A stretch of DNA of 64,000 bases, from NCBI RefSeq assembly GCF_000253295.1, contig NC_015717.1, positions 4,030,001 to 4,094,000 on the forward strand. The letters run 5' to 3'. The stretch is from Hyphomicrobium sp. MC1 (GTDB lineage Bacteria; Pseudomonadota; Alphaproteobacteria; Rhizobiales; Hyphomicrobiaceae). The notes under the pieces were generated by a model that saw nothing but the letters and a program-made list of their open reading frames with translations, searched no databases and was not told the origin of the DNA. Below are positions 61,880 through 64,000 of this stretch, piece after piece. The number at the start of each line of letters is the position of its first letter. Positions within the stretch are counted from its first letter, which is position 1. Both the position numbers and the translations under genes were made by a program.

Positions 61880-62539
61880 ATGGCGGTGGAAAATTCGGCT
61901 TCAGTTCCTCGGCGATCCTGCCTGCTCGCGCCCGCTCCCGAGATTTTCGAAGCAGCAGCCCTTCTGACGGTTGCAGCATCGGCTCTCTTAGAAGGTCGTC
62001 ACTCCGAAGCTGACGCATTCGTTCGCAGGGCCGATATCCCGGCCATCCGTGATTGGACAGAGGGGTTATGGGGCGCGTCGCCAAAGTGGACCCGACCGAA
62101 CCCCACCTTGCTTGCTCTCCCGATTGTCGGACGCGTCGAGCAGCGCATGCCCGACAAGGTCACGCTGCGAGCCATCGTTTCGCGCGACGGCCATCGCTGT
62201 CGGTTTTGTGGAATTCCAGTGATCCGAGCTGAAGTTCGCAACCATCTGCGAAAGCTCTTGCCCGAAGCCGTTCGCTGGGGCCGATCAAACACCTCGCAGC
62301 ACGCAGCCTTTCAGGCGATGTGGCTCCAATACGACCATATCGTGCCGCACGCTCGAGGCGGCGATAACTCGATGGGCAACGTGATCGTTACCTGCGCCCC
62401 GTGCAACTACGCCCGCATGGATTACACCCTAGACGAGGTGGGGCTCGAAAATCCGCTTAGCCGAGAGCCGCAGCGATCCGAATGGGACGGCCTGGAGCGC
62501 GTGCTTTCCGTCCCTGCCGAGTCGCCTGCGATGGCCTAG
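61880..62539 (+). CDS. HNH endonuclease
   Basis: A 219-residue protein. The N-terminal 100 residues are helical (EIFEAAALLTVAASALLEGRHSEADAFV). The C-terminal half is a complete HNH: CRFCGIPVIR, then LQYDHIVPHARGGDNSMGNVIVTCAPCNYARMDY, with the zinc Cys pairs and the D-H-I-V-P and N residues. HNH nucleases are part of packaging modules in capsid-forming PICIs and of many phages; here no capsid genes are near. Could also be a defence nuclease. Confidence 0.88.
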   Translation: MAVENSASVPRRSCLLAPAPEIFEAAALLTVAASALLEGRHSEADAFVRRADIPAIRDWTEGLWGASPKWTRPNPTLLALPIVGRVEQRMPDKVTLRAIVSRDGHRCRFCGIPVIRAEVRNHLRKLLPEAVRWGRSNTSQHAAFQAMWLQYDHIVPHARGGDNSMGNVIVTCAPCNYARMDYTLDEVGLENPLSREPQRSEWDGLERVLSVPAESPAMA

Positions 62540-62619
62540 GACGCCGACCTCTTTGCGGACTCCCGCGGTTCGAGCAGAAGTCCGCAACCCTCAATTACGT
62601 TCATTCGGCGGTCGACCGA

Positions 62620-62889
62620 TCAGTCGTATTGCCAATCGCGACGCGGAGGGGGCGGCGGTCCGCGATCGTCCCAACGGGCACGCCTGTGCCGCCACTCCCA
62701 CCTTTCACGGTCCGCGTGCCACCAATGCCGCTCGAACCTGTCACGATAGCGAGGCGGGTCAAAGCGATGTGGGGAAGGCGGTCCGGCGTAGCCCGGGGGC
62801 GGACGGTCCCAATCTGCGGAGGCCGATGATGCGCCGACACCGATTGCCGATGCGGCAAGTAGGGAAAGCAGAGCGATTTTGGAAGTCAT
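62620..62889 (-). CDS. Small secreted Arg/Trp/Pro-rich protein
   Basis: 89 residues. Signal peptide (SKIALLSLLAASAIGVGASSASA), then DWDRPPPGYAGPPSPHRFDPPRYRDRFERHWWHADRERWEWRHRRARWDDRG. The composition is like small periplasmic proteins common in this order. It may be chromosomal rather than element cargo, so the element border could lie just before it. Confidence 0.7.
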   Translation of the reverse strand: MTSKIALLSLLAASAIGVGASSASADWDRPPPGYAGPPSPHRFDPPRYRDRFERHWWHADRERWEWRHRRARWDDRGPPPPPRRDWQYD

Positions 62890-63009
62890 TTGAGGAAGCT
62901 CCAGGACCGCGGATTATCCGCAGCGAAGCCACTTCATCACAGCGATGAAGAACCCGAACTGAATGCCGCTGTTAATCTCAGTTCAGCGCCGAAGCCTGAA
63001 TTTGCCATC

Positions 63010-63026
63010 AAAAAAAAAAAAAAAAA
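63010..63026 (+). repeat. Run of 17 A
   Basis: An uninterrupted A17 tract lies about 25 bases after the stop of the minus-strand gene, so on that strand it is a U17 tract. It could be a terminator U-tract, though no strong hairpin precedes it, or a sequencing-sensitive homopolymer. Confidence 0.6.
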
Positions 63027-63049
63027 TACGGATCAACTGGTGCTGGCGC

Positions 63050-63826
63050 CTAGACCGTAGCATCCGCCGAACCTTCGTCGATTTCGACGACCGTCCAGTT
63101 GCACATGAAAGGTTGGCCGTCGTCGGTGATATCCGAAAACCGCGCACTCATTCGGTCGGGTGAGAGGCTCGCCGCAAGATCTTTCCCAACCCGATACGGC
63201 AAACTCGATCGTTGGATGGTCCATGCGCTTCCCTGCACGCGCCCAAGCGAGATTTCGCAATCAAGGAGTGCTCGAGCCTCTGCAGCCGTGGCATTGCCGA
63301 CCAAATCCGGCAGAGACGCATCGAAATCAAGAGGCTTCACGCGATCACGGACGTACATGAAAATCGCCCCAGCGCGGACAATGAATCCTTGGCGCCCTAT
63401 CCGATCGACCATTCTCAGGGCGTAGTGCGGGAGCAAGTCGCGTGAAGCTCGGTGCCAATGTTCGACGTATGGGACGTCGCGCCCAGTCTCGATAAGAATA
63501 TCGCCCAGAAATTCGAGATAGCCCACGTCGCTGTAGATGCTCGTGCACTGAAAATCTATGATCCTCTGCCACTCGAACGCGTCGCCGATATGAACGAAGC
63601 GGCCAGCGAAGCCCTCTTGCCGCGCGAGCCAATCGAAATGTTCAGGACCGAGGTCGTTCAAACACGAGACGCCCTCAAACGGCGGCGGGCCGATCGGCTG
63701 GCGAAGGTCAGCGAACAGCGTCGGGCCTTGCAGCCAGCCAACATACGTTGTCGTGTCTTGGCGCCCATCCGGCCAAGAGATAAGCGAGCGTTCCCACAAT
63801 CCAAAAGTATCGCTGATATCGACCAT
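63050..63826 (-). CDS. HRI1-like beta-barrel hypothetical protein
   Basis: 258 residues, ATG with GGAGG five bases upstream. The opening FGLWERSLISWPDGRQDTTTYVGWLQGPTLFADLRQPIGPPPF and later WQRIIDFQCTSIYSDVGYL and FIVRAGAIFMYVRDR resemble the HRI1 family (two-domain beta-barrel proteins of unknown function). No signal peptide. Codon use is chromosome-like. Confidence 0.65.
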   Translation of the reverse strand: MVDISDTFGLWERSLISWPDGRQDTTTYVGWLQGPTLFADLRQPIGPPPFEGVSCLNDLGPEHFDWLARQEGFAGRFVHIGDAFEWQRIIDFQCTSIYSDVGYLEFLGDILIETGRDVPYVEHWHRASRDLLPHYALRMVDRIGRQGFIVRAGAIFMYVRDRVKPLDFDASLPDLVGNATAAEARALLDCEISLGRVQGSAWTIQRSSLPYRVGKDLAASLSPDRMSARFSDITDDGQPFMCNWTVVEIDEGSADATV

Positions 63827-64000
63827 TGCGCCCTCCGAGCCCAATAGTGACGGCGAAACAGCATAACGAAAAGCAGTTGCGTACTGATGCCAGTCATAGA
63901 CTAGATTTATGGGTCGCAGAGAAAATCAGGCCGCTTGATTTCGACGACGAGACGTTGCCCGATTACCGACGGAGATAGTTTTTGTCGTTACGGTTGCGCT

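Noticed and set aside
48673..62539. Complete prophage
   Set aside because: No capsid, portal, large terminase, tail or lysis genes are visible in the window.

Overview
The window looks like chromosomal DNA of an alphaproteobacterium of the order Hyphomicrobiales, most likely a Hyphomicrobium-like methylotroph relative. This is inferred from high GC, an alphaproteobacterial aa3 cytochrome oxidase gene order (ctaC-ctaD-ctaB-coxF-ctaG-ctaE-DUF983-SURF1), alphaproteobacterial small secreted proteins (IalB-like, BcsS-like, DUF2147) and a remnant of an initiator tRNA. No rRNA or marker gene is present, so the genus is a guess.

Layout. 1-12.3 kb (all minus strand): cytochrome c oxidase genes running into thrC, an M16 peptidase, a GNAT acetyltransferase and a membrane GGDEF protein cut by the window edge. 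Many of these genes overlap by 1-4 bases. 12.7-15.6 kb: small secreted proteins and a possible phasin. 15.8-20.8 kb: a tetR-MFP-RND efflux operon with 4-base overlaps, then a DUF533 gene. 22-25 kb: a three-gene ABC exporter (DevC/MacB-like permease, ATPase, HlyD adaptor). 25.3-36 kb: DUF2147, an alpha/beta hydrolase, a 605-residue membrane-anchored protein, a PabB-PabC fusion, a NUDIX protein, DUF763 and several very small membrane proteins. 36.2-41.4 kb: an ABC exporter, a glycogen-debranching-type glucosidase and a GT4 glycosyltransferase. 41.7-48.4 kb: many small secreted or single-span proteins, including a Lys/His-repeat protein.

48.45 kb to at least 62.5 kb is a mobile element. It starts at a 49-bp 3' fragment of an initiator tRNA-Met gene (an attachment-site scar), followed by a P4-type tyrosine integrase. 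It carries an AlpA-type regulator, a primase-polymerase/AAA helicase, a cluster of ten TGCGCA iterons directly downstream of that gene next to AT-rich DNA, a terminase-small-subunit-like protein, two HNH proteins, tandem paralogous HTH proteins, a KAP P-loop NTPase and a cupin-membrane fusion. It also carries a tRNA-Leu-like gene whose anticodon loop is replaced by a long hairpin. No capsid, portal, large terminase or tail genes are visible. This set (integrase, AlpA, prim-pol/Rep, iteron origin 3' of rep, TerS-like, accessory genes) resembles a phage satellite or PICI-like island more than a full prophage. The intact initiator tRNA expected at the far end is not in the window, so the right border is probably beyond 64 kb.

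The best candidates for something undescribed are the tRNA-like gene with the expanded anticodon arm, the replication module with its iteron origin, a perfect 15-bp-arm palindrome between the divergent alpA and HNH genes, and the KAP NTPase and cupin-4TM genes as possible anti-phage cargo.
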